22,300 bases of DNA, from the NCBI GenBank assembly GCA_900543445.1, contig UQRC01000040.1, positions 1 through 22,300 on the forward strand, given 5' to 3'. Below are positions 16,182 through 22,300 of this stretch, piece by piece. Numbering within the stretch: the stretch's first letter is position 1; each line of letters starts with the position of its first letter. The notes under the pieces were generated by a model. The model did not search any database. It was not told the DNA's origin and saw only the letters and a program-made list of their open reading frames with translations. The position numbers were made by a program, and so were the translations under genes. The DNA comes from an uncultured Lachnobacterium sp. Its GTDB lineage: Bacteria > Bacillota > Clostridia > Lachnospirales > Lachnospiraceae.

Positions 16182-16571
16182 ATGTTAGAAGCTGGAATCA
16201 AAGGAACAAAGGAAATTATGGTAACAAACGAGAACACCGCCAAGACTATGGGCAGCGGAACTCTGGATGTGTTCGCAACGCCGGCGATGATCGCATTAAT
16301 GGAGAATACCGCGTATGAGAGCGTTGCCGCAGAACTGGAAGAGGGAAGCGGAACCGTTGGAACTGCATTAAATGTGAAGCATGTAGCAGCAACTCCGGTT
16401 GGCATGAAGGTGACCTGTGAGACAGAACTGATCAAGGTTGACGGACGTGCACTCACATTCTCAGTGAAGGCATTTGATGAAAAAGGCTTAATCGGTGAAG
16501 GTGAGCACGAGCGTTTCATCGTGTTCAATGAGAAGTTCCAGGCAAAAGCCGACGCAAAGCTTGCAAAATAA
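16182..16571 (+). CDS. Hotdog-fold thioesterase, fluoroacetyl-CoA thioesterase-like
   Basis: Small cytoplasmic acyl-CoA thioesterase of 129 residues. The start ATG 16182 follows GGAGG (16169-16173) by eight bases; a TTG further upstream would begin at the ribosome site itself. The segment FATPAMIALMENTA contains T33 and E41 and is followed by H67 in VKHVAATPVG. The T-x7-E-x25-H spacing equals the catalytic triad of Streptomyces FlK (T42, E50, H76). Most FlK-like proteins in anaerobes are unlikely to meet fluoroacetate; a general short acyl-CoA or aberrant thioester is more plausible. It overlaps the next gene by one base (TAATG). Confidence 0.9.
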   Translation: MLEAGIKGTKEIMVTNENTAKTMGSGTLDVFATPAMIALMENTAYESVAAELEEGSGTVGTALNVKHVAATPVGMKVTCETELIKVDGRALTFSVKAFDEKGLIGEGEHERFIVFNEKFQAKADAKLAK

Positions 16572-17203
16572 TGTTATACGATAAAGATATCAGGGAGCCT
16601 CTGTTTGAATTCTTAGAGGAACGATACGGGAAAACGCGTTTTCTTGAGGAACAGGTGATGGGACAGTCGCGCGCAGATGTTGTGATGGTTCTGCCGGAGG
16701 CGCTCTGTGGAATTGAGATCAAAAGCGATGCGGATACTTACGCAAGGCTGGAACGGCAGGTATACGACTATAATTTATATTACGATTATAATATTGTAGT
16801 GGTCGGGACGAGCCATGCTGCGCACATCGAGGAACATGTTCCAGAGTGGTGGGGTATCATCACGGTGGAGTCGGAGGAAGATAGAACGGATTTCTATCTG
16901 ATGCGCGAGGCGAAGGAGAATCCGAAGATGGAATGGAACCACAAGATTGAGATCCTGTGGCGCCCGGAGCTTGCGCATATTCAGGAATTGAACCGGATGT
17001 ATGCATACAAGCAGAAGAGTAAGCGTTTTGTCGCGGATAAGATTGTGGAGACGGTGGAGCCTAAGATCCTTGCGGGGCAGCTTTCCGACGAACTGTTTGA
17101 GCGGGATTACACGAAGATCTGGGAGCAGATCCAGACTTTCCGCAAGGAGAACGGGCAGAAGCCGAGACGCAGGAGAAGACGCAGACGTGTGAAGAATGCT
17201 TAG
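16571..17203 (+). CDS. sce7726-like predicted PD-(D/E)XK nuclease with poly-Arg tail
   Basis: The 210-residue protein resembles the poorly characterised sce7726 family. Residues 34-60 show RAD (D36), twelve residues, then E49-I-K51, followed by SDADTYARLERQVYDY, which fits a PD-(D/E)XK nuclease core of a beta-strand D, E-x-K and a following helix; VVVG at ~75 would be the next strand. The C-terminus carries eight consecutive arginines then VKNA, encoded by mixed AGA/CGC/AGG/CGT codons, so this is not a simple DNA slippage tract. A DNA- or RNA-binding enzyme is likely; no activity is known to me. Its ATG overlaps the thioesterase stop (TAATG). The family name rests on recall and the fold on motif pattern. 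Confidence 0.65.
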   Translation: MLYDKDIREPLFEFLEERYGKTRFLEEQVMGQSRADVVMVLPEALCGIEIKSDADTYARLERQVYDYNLYYDYNIVVVGTSHAAHIEEHVPEWWGIITVESEEDRTDFYLMREAKENPKMEWNHKIEILWRPELAHIQELNRMYAYKQKSKRFVADKIVETVEPKILAGQLSDELFERDYTKIWEQIQTFRKENGQKPRRRRRRRRVKNA

Positions 17204-17212
17204 GGGAAAGAA

Positions 17213-18310
17213 ATGGATAAGCGTGTACAAATTTATATGATGACGCACAAGCCGTTCACGAAGCCGGAGGATCCTGTCTATGTTCCGGTTCATGTGGGAC
17301 GAAAACCTTGGATTAAGGCGCATCCCGGCGAGAAATCACCGCTTCTTATGTATGTCGGGGACGATTCGGGAGATAATATCTCTGCGCAGAACTGTTATTA
17401 CAGTGAGCTGACCGGAATGTACTGGGCGTGGAAGAATTCGGATGCGGACTATATTGGAATCTGCCATTACCGCCGTTATCTGCTTACGCATGACGGTGCA
17501 TTGTTTGATCAGAGGTCTGTGCAAAAGGTTCTTTGCTCGTACGATATCATTACGACGAAGAATCTGCAGCTCAATTTCCCGTATGAAGAGGGCTTTGTAC
17601 ATCATCATAAGAAAATCTATCTGGATATGACGACACAGGTAGTCGAAGAATTATATCCGGAATATACAAATACGTTCCAGAGGCTTGTAAAAGAGAAACA
17701 CACATATTTCGGCAACATGCTGATCGCGAAGAAAGAGACGTATGATGCTTATATGGCGTGGCTTTTTGACATCCTTTTTGCGGTACAGGCTCGCGTGAAG
17801 GTTGAGGAGGAGGACTCCTATCACAGAAGAATCTTTGGTTTTCTCTCGGAATTCCTTCAATATGTATGGATCGTGCACAACCACTTAAAGGTGTATGAAT
17901 GCATGGTCGGAATGCTCGGCGAGAAAGCAGAAGTGACAGAGACAAAGGCAAGACTTGCAGAGTATTTTAAGGCGAAGGATTATGAGGGCGCAAAGCAGTA
18001 TTTTCTTGCCGCAAAGAAAGCGCGGCCGGATCTTCTGATGGAGGCGTCCGATATCACAGGGGAGCTTCATCTGTGCATGGAGATTATCGCGATCGCAGGG
18101 CTTGAACAGGAAGAGTATGGAACGAATCTGCTTCAGGAACGATCGGATTTTGAAGGACTGATGCAATACGGAAATCAGTTGAACCGGTATGCGCTCACTG
18201 CAATCCGGGGAGAAGAGGAACCGGATCTTAAGGCGTGGGCGGATGAAGCGCATGTGAGTGATGTGGCGCTGCAGGCGGCAATTGCGGTCATGCGGGCGAG
18301 TGAACGGTAG
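17213..18310 (+). CDS. DUF4422 protein, predicted glycosyltransferase
   Basis: The first ~235 of 365 residues match DUF4422, a glycosyltransferase-like domain usually found in polysaccharide loci: IYMMTHKPFTKP at the start, YVPVHVG, GDDSGDNIS (49-57), ELTGMYWAWKN, IGICHYRRYL (81-90) and HTYFGNMLIAKKE. A conserved acidic motif and HYRR probably bind the nucleotide sugar; this is inference. Residues ~240-365 are helical and TPR-like in look (AKDYEGAKQYFLAAKKARPD) and not part of the usual domain as I know it. It lies nine bases after the nuclease-like gene with GGGGAAAG as ribosome site. No other polysaccharide genes are nearby, which is odd for this family. Confidence 0.85.
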   Translation: MDKRVQIYMMTHKPFTKPEDPVYVPVHVGRKPWIKAHPGEKSPLLMYVGDDSGDNISAQNCYYSELTGMYWAWKNSDADYIGICHYRRYLLTHDGALFDQRSVQKVLCSYDIITTKNLQLNFPYEEGFVHHHKKIYLDMTTQVVEELYPEYTNTFQRLVKEKHTYFGNMLIAKKETYDAYMAWLFDILFAVQARVKVEEEDSYHRRIFGFLSEFLQYVWIVHNHLKVYECMVGMLGEKAEVTETKARLAEYFKAKDYEGAKQYFLAAKKARPDLLMEASDITGELHLCMEIIAIAGLEQEEYGTNLLQERSDFEGLMQYGNQLNRYALTAIRGEEEPDLKAWADEAHVSDVALQAAIAVMRASER

Positions 18311-18380
18311 TGTATCACAGAACTTCGCAAACATTCGCAGTCGTCGCTGCTTTGTATTTCGAAAAATGCATATTCTGTGT

Positions 18381-18408
18381 TTTGCAAACAACGAATTTTT
18401 GGTATAAT
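18381..18408 (+). promoter_or_regulatory. Promoter of the sufC-sufB/D pair
   Basis: TTTGCA (18381-18386), 16 bp, then TGGTATAAT (18400-18408), a perfect -10 with a TG extension. The 130-bp gap before sufC also holds an inverted repeat CACAGAA (18316-18322) / TTCTGTG (18373-18379) and a direct repeat GCAAACA (18326-18332 and 18384-18390), possible regulator sites. Confidence 0.7.
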
Positions 18409-18441
18409 ACTCCCTATGATTACTAGGAAAGGATGAAAAAG

Positions 18442-19167
18442 ATGCTCGAACTCAAAAATGTAGGGTTTCAGGCAGAGGATGACAACAAGGAGATCCTTCG
18501 GGATGTCAGCCTGAAAATAGACGATAAAATTGTCGTGATCACCGGACCGAACGGTGGTGGTAAGTCAACGCTTGCCAAGGTGATCGCAGGCATTGTACAG
18601 CCGACAAGCGGACAGATTCTCTTGGACGGTGAAGATATTACGAATTACAGCGTGACGGAGCGCGCTAAGGCAGGAATCAGTCTTGCTTTCCAGCAGCCGG
18701 TCCGCTTCAAGGGACTGACGGTTCGTGATCTCGTCACAATCGCAGCCGGACATGATCTGACGATGGATGAGGCGTGCTCATATCTCTCGGAGGTAGGGCT
18801 TTGTGCAAAGGATTACATTGACCGTGAACTGAACGCGAGCCTGTCCGGCGGCGAGATCAAGCGTATTGAGATCGCAACGATCCTTGCGCGCGGTTCGAAG
18901 TTCTCTGTGTTTGATGAGCCGGAAGCCGGCATTGATCTGTGGAGTTTCCGCAGCCTGATCCATGTCTTTGAGAAGATGCAGCGCGAGAACGACGGAACCA
19001 TCCTGATCATCAGCCATCAGGAGAGAATCTTAAACATTGCAGACAAAATTATCTATATTAAGGACGGAATGGTCGAGAAATACGGACCGAGAGAAGAAGT
19101 TCTTCCTGGACTTATGCACACATCCAAGGCCGGATGCGACGTTCTTATGAACAAGATGGAGGATTAA
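18442..19167 (+). CDS. sufC: SufC-like Fe-S assembly ATPase (minimal SUF)
   Basis: ABC-type ATPase of SUF iron-sulfur cluster assembly; cytoplasmic partner of a SufB/SufD scaffold. The 241 residues show Walker A GPNGGGKST (35-43), a SufC-like Q-loop in AFQQPVRFKG, signature LSGGEIKRIEIA (134-145), Walker B FSVFDEPEAGIDLWS with E159 and D165, and H192 in ISHQER. Unlike transport ATPases it has no membrane partner nearby. The start ATG 18442 is nine bases after AGGAAAGG (18425-18432); an upstream ATG at 18433 abuts that site. Only one base separates it from the next gene. No sufS, sufU, sufA, sufE or iscR homologue is within the window. Confidence 0.92.
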   Translation: MLELKNVGFQAEDDNKEILRDVSLKIDDKIVVITGPNGGGKSTLAKVIAGIVQPTSGQILLDGEDITNYSVTERAKAGISLAFQQPVRFKGLTVRDLVTIAAGHDLTMDEACSYLSEVGLCAKDYIDRELNASLSGGEIKRIEIATILARGSKFSVFDEPEAGIDLWSFRSLIHVFEKMQRENDGTILIISHQERILNIADKIIYIKDGMVEKYGPREEVLPGLMHTSKAGCDVLMNKMED

Positions 19168-19168
19168 G

Positions 19169-20089
19169 ATGATAGATGAAATTGGCAAAAGCCTGCTGAA
19201 GGAAGTCGCTGATTTAGACGCGCTTCCGGTAGGAGCATACAATGTCCGTGTGAATGGAGAGAGCAGCGAGCGTAACACCACTGCAAATATTGATATCGTC
19301 AGCAAGACGGACAAGTCCGGCATCGACATCATCATCAAGCCGGGAACGAAGAATGAGAGTGTTCATATTCCTGTTATTCTCTCGCAGAGTGGCATGAAAG
19401 AGATGGTGTACAACGATTTCTATGTCGGAGAGGACTGCGATGTCACGATCGTGGCGGGATGTGGTATCCATAATTGTGGCGGAGGAGACAGTGCGCATGA
19501 CGGACTGCATCGCTTTTTTGTTGGGAAAAATGCGAAAGTCCGCTATGTGGAGAAGCATTATGGTGAAGGCGACGGACGCGGCAAGCGCGTGATGAATCCG
19601 ACAACGGAGGTACATCTTGAGGAGGGCGCATCAATGATCCTTGAGGCAACCCAGATTTCCGGCATCGACGATACACTTCGCAAGACAATCGCTACCCTTG
19701 CGGAAAATGCGACCCTTGAAGTGCAGGAGAAGGTCCTTACGACTGGGGAGCAGAATGCGGTATCCGAGTTCGTTGCGGACTTAAACGGAGACGGAAGCAG
19801 CTGCAACATTGTCAGCCGTACCGTGGCAAGGGACAAGAGTACCCAGCATTTCAGCAGTACGCTTAACGGCAATGCCGCCTGTAGCGGACATACGGAATGC
19901 GATTCTATTATCATGGATTCAGCGAAAGTTTCTGCAAGTCCGCAGCTTACTGCCGCAGACGTTGATGCGAGCCTGATCCATGAAGCTGCAATCGGCAAGA
20001 TCGCGGGAGAGCAGCTCTTGAAACTGATGACACTCGGACTGACGGAACAGGAAGCAGAAGAGCGCATTGTGAGTGGATTCTTAAAATAG
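19169..20089 (+). CDS. SufB/SufD-like scaffold, single-subunit (SmsB type)
   Basis: A 306-residue SufB/SufD family protein, shorter than SufB (~470) or SufD (~420). It forms with the preceding SufC the two-gene minimal arrangement described in anaerobes and archaea (SMS). The fold is predicted as a beta-helix rich in short strands. Notable residues are the motif GCGIHNCGGGDSAHDG with C98 and C103, C238 and C244 in a segment ACSGHTECDS, and H271-E272 in IHEAAIGKIAGEQL, the equivalent of the SufB glutamate region. The position of the E. coli SufB Cys405 seems to be alanine here by rough alignment. GGAGG six bases before the ATG lies inside the end of sufC. There is no second SufB/D gene. Confidence 0.88.
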   Translation: MIDEIGKSLLKEVADLDALPVGAYNVRVNGESSERNTTANIDIVSKTDKSGIDIIIKPGTKNESVHIPVILSQSGMKEMVYNDFYVGEDCDVTIVAGCGIHNCGGGDSAHDGLHRFFVGKNAKVRYVEKHYGEGDGRGKRVMNPTTEVHLEEGASMILEATQISGIDDTLRKTIATLAENATLEVQEKVLTTGEQNAVSEFVADLNGDGSSCNIVSRTVARDKSTQHFSSTLNGNAACSGHTECDSIIMDSAKVSASPQLTAADVDASLIHEAAIGKIAGEQLLKLMTLGLTEQEAEERIVSGFLK

Positions 20090-20116
20090 ATCAACTAAAC
20101 TGCATAAATTTAGTCA

Positions 20117-20144
20117 TTGAATATATCAATTACTGTGATAAAAT
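20117..20144 (+). promoter_or_regulatory. Promoter of the leuA-araC fusion gene
   Basis: TTGAAT (20117-20122), 16 bp, then TGATAAAAT (20136-20144), an extended -10 with TAAAAT. The leader to the ATG at 20195 is only ~45 bases, too short for a T-box or attenuator. The whole promoter is covered by the palindrome at 20120-20167. Confidence 0.6.
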
Positions 20145-20167
20145 TCTATCATAGTTTTTGATATATT
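20120..20167. repeat. Long imperfect palindrome over the leuA-araC promoter
   Basis: Outer arms AATATATCAA (20120-20129) and TTGATATATT (20158-20167) are perfect 10-bp inverted repeats. Inner arms CTGTGATA (20133-20140) and TATCATAG (20147-20154) pair over 8 bp with one mismatch (G-U in RNA), around a six-base centre. The element covers the spacer and -10 region. It could be an operator for the AraC domain of the downstream protein or a terminator-like hairpin of the suf transcript, but the following TTTTAATTTT is not a clean T-run. A second small inverted repeat ACTAAA/TTTAGT (20094-20114) precedes it. Confidence 0.8.
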
Positions 20168-20194
20168 TTAATTTTGAAAGAAGGAACAATAAGA

Positions 20195-22192
20195 ATGAAG
20201 AATTTTGAGAAGTATGAACGACAGTATTTTCTCCCGCCGGTATGTGAGTACGACTGGGTGAAGAAAGATTACATAGATAAGGCACCAATCTGGTGTTCTG
20301 TAGATTTAAGAGATGGTAATCAGGCTTTGATCGAGCCAATGAGCTTAGATGAGAAGTTAGAGTTCTTCCAGATGCTTGTGGATATCGGATTCAAGGAGAT
20401 CGAGGTCGGATTCCCGGCAGCATCCGAGACGGAGTTCATCTTCATGCGTACTCTGATTGAGCGTGATATGATTCCGGATGATGTGACTGTACAGGTTCTG
20501 ACACAGGCGCGTGAGCACATCATCAAGAAGACTTTCGAGGCAGTCAAAGGCGCACCGCACGCAGTCATTCATCTGTACAACTCAACATCCGTTGCACAGA
20601 GAGAACAGGTATTTAAGAAAGATAAGGCACAGATCAAGAAGCTTGCTGTGGATGGAGCGGAACTGTTAAAGAAACTTGCTTCCGAGACCGACGGAGATTT
20701 CTCATTCGAGTACAGCCCGGAGAGTTTCCACGGAACAGAAGTCGAGTATGCGGTTGAGGTATGTAATGCAGTACTTGATGTATGGCAGCCGGATGCAGCA
20801 CATAAGGCAATCATCAATATCCCGGCAACGGTTGAGACGGCGATGCCACACGTGTTTGCGACACAGATCGAATATGTCAGCAAAAACTTAAAATACAGAG
20901 ATCATGTTGTATTAAGCCTTCATCCTCACAATGACAGAGGATGTGGTGTTGCGGATTCGGAACTTGGACTTCTTGCGGGAGCTGATCGTATCGAGGGAAC
21001 ACTTTTCGGAAACGGTGAGCGTACCGGTAACGTGGATATCATCACACTTGCGATGAATATGTTCTCTTATGGAATCGATCCGTTACTTGACTTTGCGGAT
21101 ATGCCAAGAATCCGTGCAACTTATGAGCGTCTTACAAGAATGCAGGTTGGCGACCGTGCACCGTATGCAGGAGATCTTGTATTCTCTGCTTTTTCCGGAT
21201 CTCATCAGGATGCGATTGCCAAGGGTATGGCATGGAGAGAGGAGAAGAAGCTTACGACATGGACGGTTCCGTATCTGCCGATCGATCCGGTGGATGTCGG
21301 AAGAACTTACGACAGCGATGTTATCCGTATCAACAGCCAGTCTGGAAAAGGCGGAATCAGCTACATCTTGAAGCAGAATTTCTCCATTTCTATGCCGGTT
21401 GCAATGCGCGAGGAAGTCGGATACGCAGTCAAGCAGGTTTCCGACGAGGAGCATAAGGAGTTATCTCCACAGTGGGTATATGAGATCTTCGAGGAAAATT
21501 ATGTCAATCATATGCCTTACTTTACGATTGATGAGTGCCATTTTAAACAGAACGATGGAATTATGGCTGAGGTTTCTATTACACATGGTGGCAAGAAGAC
21601 AATCGTAGATGCGAATGGTAACGGACGTCTCGATGCCGTCAGCAACACCTTAAAGCAGTTCTTCGGCGTCAGCTACGAGCTGTCTACTTATGAGGAGCAT
21701 GCTTTGTCCCATGGTTCTTCTTCCAAGGCGATCGCTTATGTTGGAATTACCTGTGAAGGCAAGAATTACTGGGGTGTCGGAATGGATGAGGATATCATTA
21801 AGGCATCTATTTCCGCACTTGTTGTTGCAGTCAACAAGCTTCCTGCAATCGAGCAGAACGAGGAAGGACAGGATGAGCGCCTGACCGCAATGCTCAACTA
21901 CATCCAGAACAATTATCAGGATGTCACACTGGAGAGTCTGTCGGAGCAGTTCCACCTTTCTGAGCCGTATGTATCCAAGTACATCAAGGATAAATCCGGT
22001 AAAACATTCGGAGAGCATGTGGCACATATCCGCATGAAGCGTGCGAAGACGCTGCTCAAGAATGGCAATATGACGGTTGAGAATATCGCGTATGCGGTTG
22101 GTTACCAGAATGTGGAGCATTTCAATCGGACATTTAAGAAGAGCTTTGATATGACGCCGATCCAGTACCGCAATGAGGCTCGCTCAAATTAG
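20195..22192 (+). CDS. leuA: 2-isopropylmalate synthase fused to an AraC-type DNA-binding domain
   Basis: Residues ~1-555 of 665 are a LeuA of the long (type II-like) form, which condenses 2-ketoisovalerate with acetyl-CoA in the first step of leucine synthesis. Catalytic motifs are intact: DLRDGNQAL (37-45, metal-binding D40), HPHNDRG (243-249) and GNGERTGN (272-279). A C-terminal regulatory domain (about 440-555) ends at VNKLPAIE. From D560 an AraC HTH_18 domain follows: first helix-turn-helix ~577-600 (TLESLSEQFHLSEPYVSKYI) and second ~626-655 (TVENIAYAVGYQNVEHFNRTF), ending DMTPIQYRNEA. The frame is continuous with no stop or shift. The start ATG 20195 has AAGGA nine bases upstream; the TTG at 20174 has none. 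Standard LeuA ends near residue 555. A leucine-responsive regulatory enzyme is the natural reading. Confidence 0.95.
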   Translation: MKNFEKYERQYFLPPVCEYDWVKKDYIDKAPIWCSVDLRDGNQALIEPMSLDEKLEFFQMLVDIGFKEIEVGFPAASETEFIFMRTLIERDMIPDDVTVQVLTQAREHIIKKTFEAVKGAPHAVIHLYNSTSVAQREQVFKKDKAQIKKLAVDGAELLKKLASETDGDFSFEYSPESFHGTEVEYAVEVCNAVLDVWQPDAAHKAIINIPATVETAMPHVFATQIEYVSKNLKYRDHVVLSLHPHNDRGCGVADSELGLLAGADRIEGTLFGNGERTGNVDIITLAMNMFSYGIDPLLDFADMPRIRATYERLTRMQVGDRAPYAGDLVFSAFSGSHQDAIAKGMAWREEKKLTTWTVPYLPIDPVDVGRTYDSDVIRINSQSGKGGISYILKQNFSISMPVAMREEVGYAVKQVSDEEHKELSPQWVYEIFEENYVNHMPYFTIDECHFKQNDGIMAEVSITHGGKKTIVDANGNGRLDAVSNTLKQFFGVSYELSTYEEHALSHGSSSKAIAYVGITCEGKNYWGVGMDEDIIKASISALVVAVNKLPAIEQNEEGQDERLTAMLNYIQNNYQDVTLESLSEQFHLSEPYVSKYIKDKSGKTFGEHVAHIRMKRAKTLLKNGNMTVENIAYAVGYQNVEHFNRTFKKSFDMTPIQYRNEARSN

Positions 22193-22210
22193 GGTTTGCC
22201 GCGCTCAGAT

Positions 22211-22247
22211 TTGAGTTCAAACAGACGATACCGGATTATATATAATC
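22211..22247 (+). promoter_or_regulatory. AT-rich palindrome and possible promoter after leuA-araC
   Basis: GATTATATATAATC (22234-22247) is a perfect 14-bp palindrome containing TATAAT (22241-22246). TTGAGT (22211-22216) and TTCAAA (22216-22221) are candidate -35 boxes, but spacing is not ideal for any single pair (19 bp from TTCAAA to TATAAT). It may be an operator plus promoter for the gene that begins beyond the window; the window's last three bases are an ATG. Confidence 0.4.
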
Positions 22248-22288
22248 TACGAAAATTAGCAGTGGTTTGTTTATAATCGACGGAAGTG
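22241..22288 (+). repeat. Direct repeat with TATAATC-N-ACG core
   Basis: TATAATCTACGAAA (22241-22254) recurs as TATAATCGACGGAA (22272-22285), 31 bp apart or about three helical turns. Two differences occur in 14 bases. Both contain a -10-like TATAAT, so they may be tandem promoters or AraC-type paired sites. Confidence 0.45.
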
Positions 22289-22300
22289 GGATTTTCTATG

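Noticed and set aside
17213..18310. Start of a capsule or exopolysaccharide cluster
   Set aside because: No other glycosyltransferase, flippase, polymerase or sugar-nucleotide gene is in the window; the next genes are suf and leuA.
14624..18310. A defence island around the nuclease-like gene
   Set aside because: Neighbours are a transporter, a thioesterase and DUF4422; there is no methylase, ATPase, toxin-antitoxin or mobile marker to support it.
18337..18360. GCAG/CTGC hairpin with T-rich tail as terminator of the DUF4422 gene
   Set aside because: The stem has only four base pairs and the tail is interrupted (TTTGTATTTC).
20090..20194. T-box, leucine attenuator or riboswitch ahead of leuA
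   Set aside because: The leader is about 45 bases after the promoter; there is no T-box motif, no leucine-codon leader peptide and no room for the fold.
21860..22192. LeuA-AraC junction as a frameshift or a gene fused by error
   Set aside because: The frame is continuous, both domains are complete with no duplicated or missing residues at the junction, and codon use does not change; an assembly error cannot be wholly excluded but nothing points to it.

Overview
The window reads as a chromosomal segment of a low-to-moderate-GC anaerobic Firmicute, most likely a Lachnospiraceae member near Roseburia/Agathobacter. This is inferred from AddAB-type recombination, CIRCE heat-shock operators, a two-gene minimal Suf system, strong AGGAGG-type ribosome sites and overall protein style; no rRNA or other phylogenetic marker is present. 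Gene density is high. No IS element, phage gene, tRNA, rRNA or CRISPR array was seen.

Layout. (1) 1-1050: a heat-shock unit, with a CIRCE-overlapped promoter, an Hsp20 gene, a 26-residue very basic peptide and a terminator. (2) 1060-2254: a tandem repeat and then lrgAB (murein hydrolase/holin-antiholin-like membrane pair, ATGA-coupled). (3) 2357-10152: addB, addA and maf, the helicase-nuclease for double-strand break processing and a house-cleaning nucleotide pyrophosphatase, addA and maf being ATGA-coupled. (4) 10163-12172: a good promoter, a small acidic protein of unknown function, a PrsA/SurA-like foldase lipoprotein and a PAP2 phosphatase. (5) 12236-14533: a bidirectional terminator and htpG on the minus strand, with a consensus-like promoter and a perfect CIRCE. 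(6) 14741-18310: a MATE transporter, a hotdog thioesterase of the fluoroacetyl-CoA thioesterase type, a predicted sce7726-like nuclease with a poly-arginine tail and a DUF4422 glycosyltransferase-like protein. (7) 18381-20089: a two-gene SufC-SufB/D-like pair (minimal SUF, 'SMS' type). (8) 20117-22192: a 2-isopropylmalate synthase fused in frame to an AraC-type DNA-binding domain, preceded by a long imperfect palindrome that covers its promoter. The last 100 bases hold an AT-rich palindrome and repeated TATAAT-containing elements leading to a gene outside the window.

How the genes connect. Two separate stress transcripts (hsp20 with a micro-ORF, and htpG) carry HrcA/CIRCE sites, so one repressor probably coordinates both. 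AddB carries a four-cysteine Fe-S motif, and the leucine pathway downstream of LeuA needs the Fe-S isomerase LeuCD, so the minimal Suf pair lies beside users of its product; this link is inference. The most notable object is the LeuA-AraC fusion: all visible catalytic motifs of LeuA are kept, its C-terminal regulatory domain is followed directly by two helix-turn-helix units, and a possible operator lies on its own promoter. This suggests a leucine-biosynthetic enzyme that also senses its pathway and regulates transcription. Two other unusual points are an HtpG with an acidic linker at the position of the eukaryotic Hsp90 charged linker plus a second acidic insertion, and a small basic peptide gene inside the hsp20 transcript.
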